53,743 nucleotides of DNA from DALYDD01 sp031973395 (GCA_031973395.1 DALYDD010000007.1:1-53743), one strand, 5' to 3'. Shown: positions 14,337-23,022, counted from the stretch's first letter. The notes: generated by a model from the letters alone, not told the origin. Made by a program: numbers and translations.

Positions 14337-15818
14337 ATGGACCCCGAAACAAAACCCATAGATTCATCTCATGAACAAGTTGTTCCATACAATCCTGCAT
14401 GGGCAACTGAATACGAAATCGAAGCCGAAAAGCTCAAGCGAATTTTTGGTGATGAGCTTCTGGGTATTGAACATATTGGCAGCACTTCTGTGCCCGGTCT
14501 TGCGGCAAAGCCAATCATCGATATCGCGGTATTGATCGCCGATCATAAAGATGTAGAAAAATTTATTCCCGCACTTCAAAATCTCGATTACGTGTTCGAT
14601 GCTGTGGTGCATGCTAAAACTCAATCAAACGAACGTCATTTTTTTAGAAAAGGGAAGCCTTCCGAATTTCATCTTTCCGTCGCCTATGCCGACAAAGGTA
14701 GTTTTTGGAAACGTCAGCTAGCTTTTCGTGATTATCTTCGCGCTAATCCGGATGAACGAGATCGCTATGCAGCTCTCAAAAAAGAATTGATTGCACAAGA
14801 TCCAACAGGACAAAATACATATATTGGAGGCAAAACAGATCTCATCAATGAAATGCTCGATAAGAGCGGTTTTGTGAGGTGGAGATCGCCTGCTGAGTTA
14901 GAAAAAATTGAATCATATATTGCCGTTCAAGATATGGTTTCAGTTGGTGTCCGTCGACCAGATATTCTCGAAGCACGAATCAAGGTGATTGGCTGGACAA
15001 GTAATTTAAAAAAAGAAATCGGCATCGGATACAAAACGATGGTGATTAATTCTTTGGGTGAACAATGGGCGGACAAGGAAAGTGTTTGGGCTGTGGACAG
15101 TGCGCTTGATGGAAAGGATATGGCTTTTGCACGTTTGTATATTGAAAAACTAGATGAGCTAAACCTGGCCACCTTTGAAAAGATTAAACAAAATCCTAAT
15201 GCGCCAAAAGAAAGTTTTGAAGTACCCCTATCGCGGTTGCTTACATACTTCATGATCATTCGCTGGGTTATCGAGGAGATATATGAAAAATTAAATTCAG
15301 AAGATCAAAAGTATATAGATGAATGGAGGAATCGCCCTACGCTTTTTTCATCTCTTGATTTTCTTAATCACATACAACCGCCGCATGATCCCGCAGACTG
15401 GAGTGTTATTAGTATCGATGGAAAAATGTCAGTGCTTGAAAAAATGATCACTTGCAATAAAGCCATTGAAAAAAGTGCGGACATAAGTGAAAGTGAGAAA
15501 AAAGAAATTAAAGGACGCATCGGATACCCAGGAAAAGTTTCTGGAAAGGCTCGCGTGGTACTTAATCCTGGAGACCGCGATCTGGTTGAGCCTGGCGAAA
15601 TCATTATTGCTTCAATGACCACATTGGACTTTTTGCCAGCTATGGGGAAAGCTGCGGCTTTCGTCACAGATGAAGGTGGGGTGACTTGTCATGCTGCCAT
15701 AGTTGCAAGAGAGATGAAAAAACCCTGTATTATCGGCACAAAGATCGCCACGCAAGTTATCAAGACGGGAGACATGCTCGAGGTGGATGCTGATGCCGGA
15801 ATCATAAGAATGGTATAA
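14337..15818 (+). CDS. GrpB-family domain fused to a PEP-utilising mobile (phosphohistidine) domain
   Basis: Three parts are visible. Residues 10-175 are a GrpB/UPF0157 nucleotidyltransferase-like domain (VVPYNPAW, HIGSTSVPGLAAKPIIDIAV, then FHLSV). Residues 180-395 are a helical region of unknown nature. Residues 398-493 are the swivelling domain of PEP-utilising enzymes: GKVSGKARVV, then DEGGVTCHAAIVARE with the phospho-accepting His at about 452. In PEP synthase and pyruvate phosphate dikinase this domain carries phosphate between an ATP-grasp domain and the PEP site, but neither partner is present here. The protein may relay phosphate or pyrophosphate to a nucleotidyltransferase site. That role is inference. 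Confidence 0.8.
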   Translation: MDPETKPIDSSHEQVVPYNPAWATEYEIEAEKLKRIFGDELLGIEHIGSTSVPGLAAKPIIDIAVLIADHKDVEKFIPALQNLDYVFDAVVHAKTQSNERHFFRKGKPSEFHLSVAYADKGSFWKRQLAFRDYLRANPDERDRYAALKKELIAQDPTGQNTYIGGKTDLINEMLDKSGFVRWRSPAELEKIESYIAVQDMVSVGVRRPDILEARIKVIGWTSNLKKEIGIGYKTMVINSLGEQWADKESVWAVDSALDGKDMAFARLYIEKLDELNLATFEKIKQNPNAPKESFEVPLSRLLTYFMIIRWVIEEIYEKLNSEDQKYIDEWRNRPTLFSSLDFLNHIQPPHDPADWSVISIDGKMSVLEKMITCNKAIEKSADISESEKKEIKGRIGYPGKVSGKARVVLNPGDRDLVEPGEIIIASMTTLDFLPAMGKAAAFVTDEGGVTCHAAIVAREMKKPCIIGTKIATQVIKTGDMLEVDADAGIIRMV

Positions 15819-15819
15819 T
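15814..15819 (+). promoter_or_regulatory. -10 box TATAAT before the start at 15829
   Basis: A perfect TATAAT spans the stop codon of the upstream gene and ends nine bases before the ATG at 15829. Confidence 0.6.
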
Positions 15820-15828
15820 GCCATCAAC

Positions 15829-16794
15829 ATGAACCCTAGAAAATTTTTCCTCGGAAGGGCATCGGCATTCTTTGTCCTGCTTTTCATAGCATTGCTTGTT
15901 TCAGGTATCGTTTCACTCAAAGACGCCATCCAGAATAGGGGTGGAAAAGTACCAGTTACCAACCCTGTCACAAATCCCACTCAGATTGTAGATGACTATA
16001 AAGATACAACATTCACCATTGACGGCGAAAGGGTGAAGCTGATTGATGGTCTGGCTGAAACTCCTGCCGCGCCAGGCTCTGCCTCAAAAATCAGAACGAA
16101 ATATTTTGGCAACGATTTGCGCACAGATCTCAATAATGATGGGCAAGAAGACATCGTTTTCCTTCTCACTCAAGAAACTGGGGGAAGCGGAATCTTTTAT
16201 TATGTTGTTGCGGCGCTTAATACAGAAAATGGATATATTGGTTCTGATGCCGTTTTACTCGGAGATCGAATTGCTCCTCAAACAATAGAAAAGGGAACAG
16301 GGAAAATAATTATTGTAAATTATGCAGATCGCAAAATTGGCGAGCCATTTACAGTGGCTCCATCGATTGGAAAAACAAAATGGCTTTTGCTTGATATTGC
16401 AACAATGCAATTTGGAGAAGTTGAGCCAAATTTCTCTGGTGAAGCAGATCCGAATCGTATGACATTGGATATGAAGAAGTGGACTTGGATTGTGACGACG
16501 TATCGAAATGGTCCAGAGGTTCGACCGGTCAAAGAAAAAGCTTTTGTTATTACGTTTGGTGCGAATAAAGAATTTGGCGCCACGACCGACTGCAATAGCA
16601 TGGGTGGAAAATATCTCGTAAACGGCAAGGTAATTTCTTTCTCAGATATGGTTGCCACTGAAATGGCTTGTGGTAATTCACAAGAGAGTGTTTTTGCGGC
16701 AATGTTGGACAAAACCAAGGGCTACTATTTTAATGGGCGCGGAGAGCTTGTTTTGGAGCTTAGGGATAAAGGGGGATTGATGATTTTTAAGTAA
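15829..16794 (+). CDS. Membrane-anchored protein with C-terminal META/HslJ-like domain
   Basis: One N-terminal membrane helix (about residues 9-30) is followed by a proline-rich spacer. Residues 60-200 form a domain with DLNNDGQEDIVFLLTQETGG, an FG-GAP-like calcium loop. Residues 205-321 look like a META/HslJ domain: KKWTWIVTTYRNG, FGATTDCNSMGGKY, MACGNSQESVFAAML and a final beta strand. META domains occur in outer-surface and heat-stress lipoproteins, where they may stabilise envelope proteins. The gene has its own TATAAT and a 9-base leader. The function in this organism is not known. Confidence 0.75.
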   Translation: MNPRKFFLGRASAFFVLLFIALLVSGIVSLKDAIQNRGGKVPVTNPVTNPTQIVDDYKDTTFTIDGERVKLIDGLAETPAAPGSASKIRTKYFGNDLRTDLNNDGQEDIVFLLTQETGGSGIFYYVVAALNTENGYIGSDAVLLGDRIAPQTIEKGTGKIIIVNYADRKIGEPFTVAPSIGKTKWLLLDIATMQFGEVEPNFSGEADPNRMTLDMKKWTWIVTTYRNGPEVRPVKEKAFVITFGANKEFGATTDCNSMGGKYLVNGKVISFSDMVATEMACGNSQESVFAAMLDKTKGYYFNGRGELVLELRDKGGLMIFK

Positions 16795-16817
16795 GCTGCC
16801 ATCAAAGGCCAATATGC

Positions 16818-16823
16818 TATTAT
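16818..16823 (+). promoter_or_regulatory. Extended -10 promoter TGC-TATTAT, leaderless start at 16831
   Basis: The -10 ends seven bases before the ATG. The TG dinucleotide is at 16815-16816. Confidence 0.55.
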
Positions 16824-16830
16824 TAACCCA

Positions 16831-17367
16831 ATGAAAAGTAAACATTTGCCACTTATAATTGGCGTCGCATTGCCGGTTCTCTTTATTATAATTATTTCTC
16901 TTGTCATTTTCACCCCGTCACTTTCTGTAAAACCTCAGCATAACTTTATCTATACCACCGAAAATCCTGCCTACTATTCTTATAATGAAACTTATAAAAA
17001 TACCTATCGTGTAGAAGGCGAGAAAATTGTGCAGGTACCAATTGTCTATCCTGCAGAGAATCCAAGGCTTCAAGATGTCAAAGATGCCGCTACGTTATAT
17101 CTCTATGACGTAAAAGCAAATACATCGCATCAAATCACCCTCGAGGAGGCTGCAAAATATGTGGTTGATCCAGGGCCATCTTCACCAGATGGTTATAGTG
17201 TTGAATATACATACGGCCATGATGGCATATTCGAAATATTCGGTTCAAATAATAGTAATGATGGATATTTTATCTCGAATGGGAAAGGAAAGAAAAGGTT
17301 GGGCGGAATTACAAATTATCGCTATTACGGTTCTGGCAACTTCAGATTAATCGCTTGGATAAAATAA
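16831..17367 (+). CDS. Hypothetical membrane-anchored protein, 178 aa
   Basis: Not recognised. A single strong membrane helix lies near the N-terminus (about residues 6-27, LIIGVALPVLFIIIISLVIF). It is followed by an extracellular domain of about 145 residues rich in Tyr, Asn and Ser, such as TTENPAYYSYNETYKNTY. No Cys pairs or catalytic motifs are seen. It sits between two other membrane proteins and has its own short-leader promoter. Confidence 0.7.
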   Translation: MKSKHLPLIIGVALPVLFIIIISLVIFTPSLSVKPQHNFIYTTENPAYYSYNETYKNTYRVEGEKIVQVPIVYPAENPRLQDVKDAATLYLYDVKANTSHQITLEEAAKYVVDPGPSSPDGYSVEYTYGHDGIFEIFGSNNSNDGYFISNGKGKKRLGGITNYRYYGSGNFRLIAWIK

Positions 17368-17393
17368 AAATCGATACAATCTAAAAACAATTT

Positions 17394-18425
17394 ATGGACA
17401 AACAACAAATCATTTCATTTATCGAAGGCCAGTTGGCTACGGGAAAGATTTCCAAAGATGATCTGGCAACTCTTGTGGGCACGCCTGTGGCTGCGTCGGC
17501 GACACCTGCTTCACAAACTGTTTCCACTTTTTCTTCTCCTTCTGAGCCTGTAAAAGAAGATAATAATCGGAATCTTACGCATATCTTTTATGCTATTGGT
17601 GCTGTCATTGCCATCGTTGGTGTTGGGATCTTGGTCGCTCAGAATTGGGAAGCGATTGGTTTTGCGGGCAGAATCTTGGTTACTCTTGGTCTCGCCCTCA
17701 TCACATATATCATTGGTTTCGCTGTACGCAGTCCGGAGCAGAGAACGCTTTCTCAGGTGATGTTTACCATGTCTGCTGCGCTCGCGCCACTTGGAACATT
17801 TGTATTGCTTGAGCAGGCAAATGTTGATTTCACGTTAAATGCGCAGCTTATGACAGGAATTATCTTCACTGTAATTTTTGGTACGGCTTTATTTATTACA
17901 AAAAGAAATATCCTCATGCTCATTACCGTTGGTTATGCATCTTGGGCTTATTACACATTGATATTGAGGCTATTTGATAATCTTACCTATATTGATGGTG
18001 AAATCATGAAATGGGCTACTATGATTCTCGGCATTGCCTTCATCGGCATTTCTTATGGGTTCAAAAGTTGGTTTCCTCCAATTGATAGACAAGATGAAAA
18101 AGAGAAGCATGTTATCCAAAATCTTTTGTATGGTATTGGTACGATTGGTATTCTCGGTGCTGCTATTTCGATCGGAGGTGTTTGGGATCTCATTACCATC
18201 GCACTTATCTTCGGCGCTTTCTATGGAAGTGTATATCTAAAGAGTCGCATGATGCTCTCTGTTTCGGCGCTCTTCTTGATGGGACATATCATCAAGCTCA
18301 CTGGTAAATATTTCGTTGATTCGATTGGCTGGCCGATTGCTTTGATTGCTGTTGGCTTCCTGATCATTGGAGTAGGGTACATGACCATTTCTCTTAATAA
18401 GAAATTTATTGGAAAAAAGGTTTAA
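17394..18425 (+). CDS. DUF2157-like polytopic membrane protein
   Basis: 343 aa. A short soluble start (residues 1-55) has the helix QQIISFIEGQLATGKISKDDLATL and a Ser/Thr/Pro linker. It is followed by nine or ten membrane helices ending in FIGKKV. The segment GVGILVAQNWEAIG after the first helix is the hallmark of the DUF2157 family, whose function is unknown. TACAAT lies 13 bases before the ATG. The TrmB gene on the other strand converges with it, leaving 55 bases between the two stops. Confidence 0.75.
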   Translation: MDKQQIISFIEGQLATGKISKDDLATLVGTPVAASATPASQTVSTFSSPSEPVKEDNNRNLTHIFYAIGAVIAIVGVGILVAQNWEAIGFAGRILVTLGLALITYIIGFAVRSPEQRTLSQVMFTMSAALAPLGTFVLLEQANVDFTLNAQLMTGIIFTVIFGTALFITKRNILMLITVGYASWAYYTLILRLFDNLTYIDGEIMKWATMILGIAFIGISYGFKSWFPPIDRQDEKEKHVIQNLLYGIGTIGILGAAISIGGVWDLITIALIFGAFYGSVYLKSRMMLSVSALFLMGHIIKLTGKYFVDSIGWPIALIAVGFLIIGVGYMTISLNKKFIGKKV

Positions 18426-18480
18426 TAGTGGGTGTGGCTTGAAGACAAGAAACCTTTCTTTATAGGGATGTAGGCAACCT

Positions 18481-19230
18481 TTAGTTTTTTGGCAGTAAGT
18501 TCCAAAGCATATCAAACATGCTGCGGAGTACATTTGCCATATCTTTACTCTCTAAGACAATGGTCAAATAATCTTCTTTATAAGAAGTGAGGGCGATCTT
18601 GTTTCCGTAAATTTTAAGCTCACCGTTTAGGTGTGTGAGATTTTTTACTATTTTAATATCACGTTTGTCTTGCTTTTGAGTCTTGAGCCAATTGCGCGCG
18701 GTGGCATTATCATTGGTAATCATTCTTGTCGGACAATTCCGATTTACCCTAACTTTTGCCCACTTAGCAATTAAATCAGAGTGTATGTCTTGATACATTT
18801 CTGAGGCACCAAGATATGCGCGGTGCATTTCACCGGGCGCCAAAGTTTCCACCACATCTTGATAGGTCTTTTCCAGACCGTGAATACCCTCATGGATTTT
18901 GAGCGAAGGTTTATCGTGCGTCAGGGAGTGAAAGGGGAGGAGTTTCTTGATCAAATTATCAACCTGAGAAAGACGGTACTCCATCTGCATCTTGATATCT
19001 TTTGGACTGTCGATATAGAAATATTTTTTACCTTTATGTTTTGTAGAAGAAATTAAACTCTCACTGATGAGTTCGGGGAGGATATTGTAAACCGTGGTCC
19101 TTTTGAGACCAGCTTTTTTGGCGATCTCAGAGGCGGTAGCTTCGCCGGTATCCAGGAGGGCCATATAGACCTTGGACTTTTTATCATTGAAGCCAGCGAT
19201 ATCCGAGAGCTCTTTGAGTAGATTGATCAT
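18481..19230 (-). CDS. TrmB-family transcriptional regulator
   Basis: 249 aa. An N-terminal winged helix-turn-helix (about residues 12-75: KVYMALLDTGEATASEIAKKAGLKRTTVYNIL) is followed by a coiled linker (VDNLIKKLLPF). The C-terminal effector domain (about 110-249) includes GEMHRAYLGASEMYQDI and ends in MFDMLWNLLP. TrmB proteins were first described as sugar-responsive regulators. A perfect 7+7 bp palindrome at 19236-19255 lies five bases upstream of its start, so it probably represses itself. It may also control the divergent solute-binding protein gene at 19427. The same C-terminal motif recurs in the protein at 22554. Confidence 0.85.
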   Translation of the reverse strand: MINLLKELSDIAGFNDKKSKVYMALLDTGEATASEIAKKAGLKRTTVYNILPELISESLISSTKHKGKKYFYIDSPKDIKMQMEYRLSQVDNLIKKLLPFHSLTHDKPSLKIHEGIHGLEKTYQDVVETLAPGEMHRAYLGASEMYQDIHSDLIAKWAKVRVNRNCPTRMITNDNATARNWLKTQKQDKRDIKIVKNLTHLNGELKIYGNKIALTSYKEDYLTIVLESKDMANVLRSMFDMLWNLLPKN

Positions 19231-19235
19231 AAATG

Positions 19236-19255
19236 TTGTCTAAATTTGTAGACAA
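19236..19255. promoter_or_regulatory. Palindromic operator TTGTCTA-N6-TAGACAA
   Basis: Perfect 7-bp arms with a 6-base centre, five bases upstream of the TrmB start codon and in the divergent intergenic region. It is a natural operator for the TrmB dimer. The position next to the start would block a short-leader transcript. Confidence 0.7.
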
Positions 19256-19426
19256 ATCAATATACTCTGAATCCACAAAATAGTCAATATTTAGGCCATT
19301 TTACTAGGACATATATTCCGCTCTGTCAATTATTTCCTTTATTTAAATCAGAACTTGCTATTGATCTATAGAATAGTCGCATTAATAGGGACAGGGATTA
19401 AGAATAAATATATTAATTACAATTAT

Positions 19427-20486
19427 ATGAAAAATAATAAATTGATTTGGGGGATTGTGGCAATAATCATCATTGTAGTTATTGTATGGTTCGCCAACAA
19501 TAATGGGGCAAATAATTCAATTGCCAATAAGCCGATCAAGATTGGTGTTGTGGCGCCGCTCAAAGCAGGTGCGACTGTGTATGGTGAAAACCTGGTAAAA
19601 GGAATCCAGCTTGCAAAAGCGGATCTAGGTATTGATGGCGATAAATATCAGCTCATCATCGAGGACGATGAAGGCAATACTACAAAAGCCGCGTCTGCTG
19701 CACAAAAGCTTATCAATATCGACAAGGTCGATGCGATCATCACAGTTACTTCTGGAACCGGAAATACCGTTCAGAAAATCGCCAGCCAATACGGGGTAGT
19801 GCATATCTGTGACTGTGTAGATACGTCAATTGCTACCGGGACTGGTTTTATCTATTCCGTTCTTCCGCAAGAAGAATCAGAGGCCTGGCTCAAGGAAGCT
19901 CAAAGTAGGGGGGTCAAGACTGTATACCTCGTCACGCAGAATCATCCTGGTGCGAATCTCATCAGAGAAGAAGTTTTGAAGAACGCTGAAAGTTTCGGAA
20001 TTAAAATGGTTGGTGATGTAAAAGTTGAATCTACTCAAAAAGATTTCAAAACAGATATTGCCAAAATGAAGCAGACTTTTGCCGATACATATTTCACTAT
20101 TGTTTTCCCGCCAACTCTGGACGTCTTGGCAAAAGAAATGAAAGTACAGGGTGTAAAGAATTTCAGCTCAGTGGGATTGCNNNNNNNNNNCATTATTTGA
20201 AGGTCAGTGGTATACAGATAATTATCTTGCAGATAGTTCATATGCAGAACGATTTACAAAAGAAAATCCAAATCTCCGATTCAATGCACGTACCGCACCT
20301 CATGGATACGATATATTCAACCTCATAGTTAAGGGTAAGCAAAGTGGAAATATCGCAGAATATATCAAGGGTCTCAATGAATATAGCGGCAAAGTTGGTA
20401 TTGCAAAGAAAACTAATCCGAATACATTCAGTTTACCTCTAGGTATCTGGGAGGTGCATGAAGGAAAAACTGTGCAGATTAAATAA
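19427..20486 (+). CDS. Membrane-anchored ABC-type solute-binding protein, Leu/Ile/Val-binding family (split by assembly gap)
   Basis: A type I periplasmic-binding fold: residues 8-24 form a membrane anchor, then KIGVVAPLKAGATVYGENLVKGIQLAK, DDEGNTTKAASAAQKLI and VDAIITVTSGTGNTVQKIA. These are typical of LivJ/amide-binding receptors. Ten Ns at 20181-20190 break the frame. The distal part (FEGQWYTDNYL to TVQIK, stop 20484-20486) continues in another phase, so the true gap is not ten bases and the gene is one CDS. No ABC permease or ATPase gene lies nearby, so it may act as a sensor or use a distant transporter. The anchor has no lipobox Cys. The ATG at 19427 was chosen because the longer frame lacks support. 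Confidence 0.8.
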
Positions 20487-20516
20487 TAAAAAAAGGGTGA
20501 GGATACGACGGGGTGA

Positions 20517-20522
20517 TATAAT
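20517..20522 (+). promoter_or_regulatory. Extended -10 promoter TGA-TATAAT, leaderless GTG start at 20530
   Basis: A perfect extended -10 ending seven bases before GTG 20530. It lies inside the longer frame starting at 20458 and so excludes that start. Confidence 0.7.
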
Positions 20523-20529
20523 ATTCAGA

Positions 20530-21114
20530 GTGAAAATATTTATTGCCATTGTCGCCAGCGTTCTCGCTATTATTGGAAATACTTCTTATCTCAAAGATAT
20601 ATTTAAGGGCCGAGTAAAACCACATCCGTATACGTGGTTTATTTGGTCTATTGTGTCTCTGGTCACCTTTTTTGGTCAGCTACAAAAGGGTGGCGGGATT
20701 GGTGCTTTGCCAACTGGAATTGCCGAGGCTTTTACCATTATTATCTTCCTCTTCTCTCTCAAATATCTTTTCCAGGGCAAGGCAGGCCATATTCGCAAAA
20801 TCGATAATTACTTTCTAGCCATTGCACTACTTGGCCTTATCCCTTGGGCCCTTACAAAGGATCCGACCATCTCGGTTGTCGTCGTGGTACTCATTGATAT
20901 TGTCGCCTTTCTTCCAACGCTTCGTAAGACCTATAAACATCCCCATACCGAAAAGCCCTTGCTATACGAAATGAATGTCTCGCGCCATATCCTTACGCTG
21001 TTTTCATTGAATACGTACAATATTGCGACGACTTTTCACTCAATTGCGATGATTTGTACCAATTCGATCATGTCGTTCTTTATCAAAAGAAAACATTCTT
21101 TGGCTCGACGCTAG
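20530..21114 (+). CDS. Polytopic membrane protein, possible PQ-loop/SemiSWEET-like
   Basis: About 194 aa with six or seven helices. Two segments look like an internal repeat: YLKDIFKGRVKPHPYTW (about residues 20-36) and FLPTLRKTYKHPHTEKP (about 127-143). Each follows a hydrophobic helix and has the HP-T turn. Repeated halves of this kind occur in small sugar or cystine carriers with the PQ-loop fold. The family call is tentative. The start was moved from ATG 20458 to GTG 20530 because the TATAAT box at 20517-20522 lies within the extension. The 20458 start would also overlap the solute-binding protein gene. Confidence 0.6.
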   Translation: MKIFIAIVASVLAIIGNTSYLKDIFKGRVKPHPYTWFIWSIVSLVTFFGQLQKGGGIGALPTGIAEAFTIIIFLFSLKYLFQGKAGHIRKIDNYFLAIALLGLIPWALTKDPTISVVVVVLIDIVAFLPTLRKTYKHPHTEKPLLYEMNVSRHILTLFSLNTYNIATTFHSIAMICTNSIMSFFIKRKHSLARR

Positions 21115-21188
21115 TATGAAAGTAATTTGAATTCTAGTAGTATTAATGGGTACGTCATATTGTATCTTAACTCTTTTTACCTATATCT

Positions 21189-21650
21189 ATGTCTAAAAAA
21201 ATCATCATCGCCATTATCATCGCTATTGTTGTGATCGGAGGAATTGTGCTTCTTGTAAATAATGATTCGCAATCGGCACCGGCTTCTGAGACTGTGAGAA
21301 ACGCCACGACAAATACTGGCCCAACTCCTGTAACTCAAGAACCTGTTACATCTGGACCGCAACCTGTTGCCCCAGATGCTCCAACTTCAACACAGGCTCA
21401 AGCCTCTGCTTCTGTAAAAACATTCTCTATGGCTGATATCGCCTCACATAGCGATGCGACTAGCTGCTACACTGCCATCCGTGGAGATGTTTATGATTTA
21501 ACTACTTGGATCAAGGAGCATCCAGGAGGTTCACGATCTATCCTCAAAATCTGTGGCAAAGATGGAACGACAGCATTCGTCGGAGAACATGGTGGTAGAT
21601 CACCGCAAGAGCAAATGTTAGCTGATTTCAAAATCGGTGTTTTGAAATAG
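21189..21650 (+). CDS. Membrane-anchored cytochrome b5-like heme protein
   Basis: 153 aa. An N-terminal helix (about 4-24) is followed by a Thr/Pro/Ser/Ala linker (about 28-75) and a cytochrome b5 domain (about 78-153). The domain has FSMADIASHSDATSCYTAIRGDVYDLT, then HPGG with the first heme ligand, and a second His in VGEHGG. Two Cys (SCYT and KICG) could form a disulfide. The heme would sit outside the membrane, suggesting electron transfer or redox sensing at the surface. No reductase partner is visible nearby. Confidence 0.85.
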   Translation: MSKKIIIAIIIAIVVIGGIVLLVNNDSQSAPASETVRNATTNTGPTPVTQEPVTSGPQPVAPDAPTSTQAQASASVKTFSMADIASHSDATSCYTAIRGDVYDLTTWIKEHPGGSRSILKICGKDGTTAFVGEHGGRSPQEQMLADFKIGVLK

Positions 21651-21675
21651 GGGGTATGATTGGTGCATCATTAAT

Positions 21676-22140
21676 ATGTCAAAAGAAGAATTCGCTGAGA
21701 AATTAAAAGAAGCAGAGGTAGCAGGCCATAATATCGGTGCTTGCCTCCGGGTGCAGTATCGAAATCGTTTTCTATTACTTAGACGCTCTGCTTCGGATTT
21801 TTGTGCTGGAATATATGAAATTCCGGGCGGTTCAGTTGATACAGGTGAAATTCTAGAAACTGCTGCCGCTCGTGAATTATTCGAGGAGGCAGGCATCAAT
21901 GTTTCAGTCGACCAACTTGAACCGATTGGTATATTCGAATTCCACAATGTCGAGACAGGTAAACATAAAACCAAATTTGCTTTTGCTGTGCATCTCTCAG
22001 ATGAGCCAGAAATAAAACTAAGTCCGGATCATGATGAGTATAAGTTTCTGACAAGAGAAGAAATTGATGCATTGCCAAGGCAGGGCAGGGATGAGAAATA
22101 TGTATTGTGGGAGGATCACTACAGGGTGCTTTGTCTTTAA
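21676..22140 (+). CDS. Nudix hydrolase
   Basis: It hydrolyses nucleoside diphosphates linked to another group, using Mg2+. The complete Nudix box GX5EX7REUXEEXGU is present: GGSVDTGEILETAAARELFE then EAGI, residues 51-74. 154 aa is normal. It has no membrane segment. A TATGAT lies 15 bases before the start. The GIY-YIG gene follows after 17 bases with its own -10 box. The substrate (for example an oxidised nucleotide or an NDP-sugar) cannot be read. Confidence 0.9.
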   Translation: MSKEEFAEKLKEAEVAGHNIGACLRVQYRNRFLLLRRSASDFCAGIYEIPGGSVDTGEILETAAARELFEEAGINVSVDQLEPIGIFEFHNVETGKHKTKFAFAVHLSDEPEIKLSPDHDEYKFLTREEIDALPRQGRDEKYVLWEDHYRVLCL

Positions 22141-22146
22141 TTAATG

Positions 22147-22152
22147 TATAAA
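22147..22152 (+). promoter_or_regulatory. -10 box TATAAA, leaderless GTG start at 22158
   Basis: TG directly precedes TATAAA. Five bases separate it from the GTG. It decides the start of the GIY-YIG gene. Confidence 0.5.
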
Positions 22153-22157
22153 TAAAA

Positions 22158-22481
22158 GTGAAAAAGAGTCCCGTGAGGCCAAGGGCCAAGATAAAGCCGA
22201 AAGCAAAAATAAAAAAAGCAAAATATTTTGTCTATATCCTCGAATGTGTAGATGGCACTCTGTATACTGGTATAACAAATAATTTAGAAAAAAGAATGCT
22301 CGCCCATAATTCAAAAGGGGTAGGGGCAAAATATACACGCTCGCGTCGACCTGTGGTTTTGAAATATTCAGAATCGCTAGGTTCAAAAAGTGGGGCTTTG
22401 AAAAAAGAGATTGAGATAAAAAAACTGACTCGGGCTCAAAAGCTTTTATTGATCAAAAACATGTATTCGTCTCGATCCTGA
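22158..22481 (+). CDS. GIY-YIG endonuclease-domain protein (UPF0213-like)
   Basis: A single GIY-YIG domain of about 85 residues after a very basic start (KKSPVRPRAKIKPKAKIKKA) that could bind nucleic acid. Core motifs are YFVYILECVDGTLYTGIT and NNLEKRMLAHN, with the catalytic Arg in KRM, then a Glu in KKEIEIKKL. Stand-alone proteins of this family are thought to act in DNA repair or processing. The start is GTG, supported by the -10 box at 22147-22152. No ATG is available before the domain. Confidence 0.85.
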   Translation: MKKSPVRPRAKIKPKAKIKKAKYFVYILECVDGTLYTGITNNLEKRMLAHNSKGVGAKYTRSRRPVVLKYSESLGSKSGALKKEIEIKKLTRAQKLLLIKNMYSSRS

Positions 22482-22553
22482 TGTCCATGATCCTAGTACT
22501 CCCGTTTGTTCCGTATTGTTTTTGCGGACAAAAGTTGCTAAGGTTTAGGGTAT

Positions 22554-23021
22554 ATGAACAACCTCATTCAATCCCTCATAGACCAAGCTTCTACCGAATC
22601 AAAGGGAATCTCGGTCCTAAATACCGCTGACCAGCTGGAGTCTTTTTATCTTTCTAATATTAATAATTATAAAAAGTGGCGAGCAATTGCAAGCATTGAA
22701 GACTGGTTGCCGGTGAGCCCTGCTTTTCTCCAAGAATTTCGCAAGAAGCTTTCAGATAGTGGCATTGATACAAAAGTTATTTTCAAGGAAAGCGGTTTGA
22801 AATACGAAGAGGGGGCTTTGCCACATCGCGAGGTCAAGACAGTTCCAGATACATACACCTTCAAGAGCAGTGTGGATATCCTGGACGATAAGATTCTCAT
22901 CATGAATCCGCATCAAACAGTTCTGGGTTTGGTGATTGAGAGCCCTGTCCTTGTCGATATTTTTATCGATATGTTTGATATGCTCTGGAATCTTCTTCCT
23001 GCACGATCAGCACAAAAATAA
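22554..23021 (+). CDS. TrmB-like effector domain without a DNA-binding domain
   Basis: 155 aa, soluble. The C-terminal end, IFIDMFDMLWNLLPARS, almost repeats the end of the TrmB regulator at 18481 (VLRSMFDMLWNLLPKN). The preceding strands (KILIMNPHQTVLGLVIES) match the regulator's KIALTSYKEDYLTIVLES in spacing. The N-terminal helix-turn-helix of TrmB is absent. The protein could pair with TrmB-family regulators through the effector domain and modulate them, or bind a ligand by itself. The methyltransferase gene at 23023 follows one base after the stop, so the two are in one operon. Confidence 0.65.
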   Translation: MNNLIQSLIDQASTESKGISVLNTADQLESFYLSNINNYKKWRAIASIEDWLPVSPAFLQEFRKKLSDSGIDTKVIFKESGLKYEEGALPHREVKTVPDTYTFKSSVDILDDKILIMNPHQTVLGLVIESPVLVDIFIDMFDMLWNLLPARSAQK

Positions 23022-23022
23022 T

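Noticed and set aside
20458..20529. N-terminal extension of the PQ-loop-like protein
   Set aside because: It overlaps the solute-binding protein end, and the TATAAT box at 20517 lies inside it.
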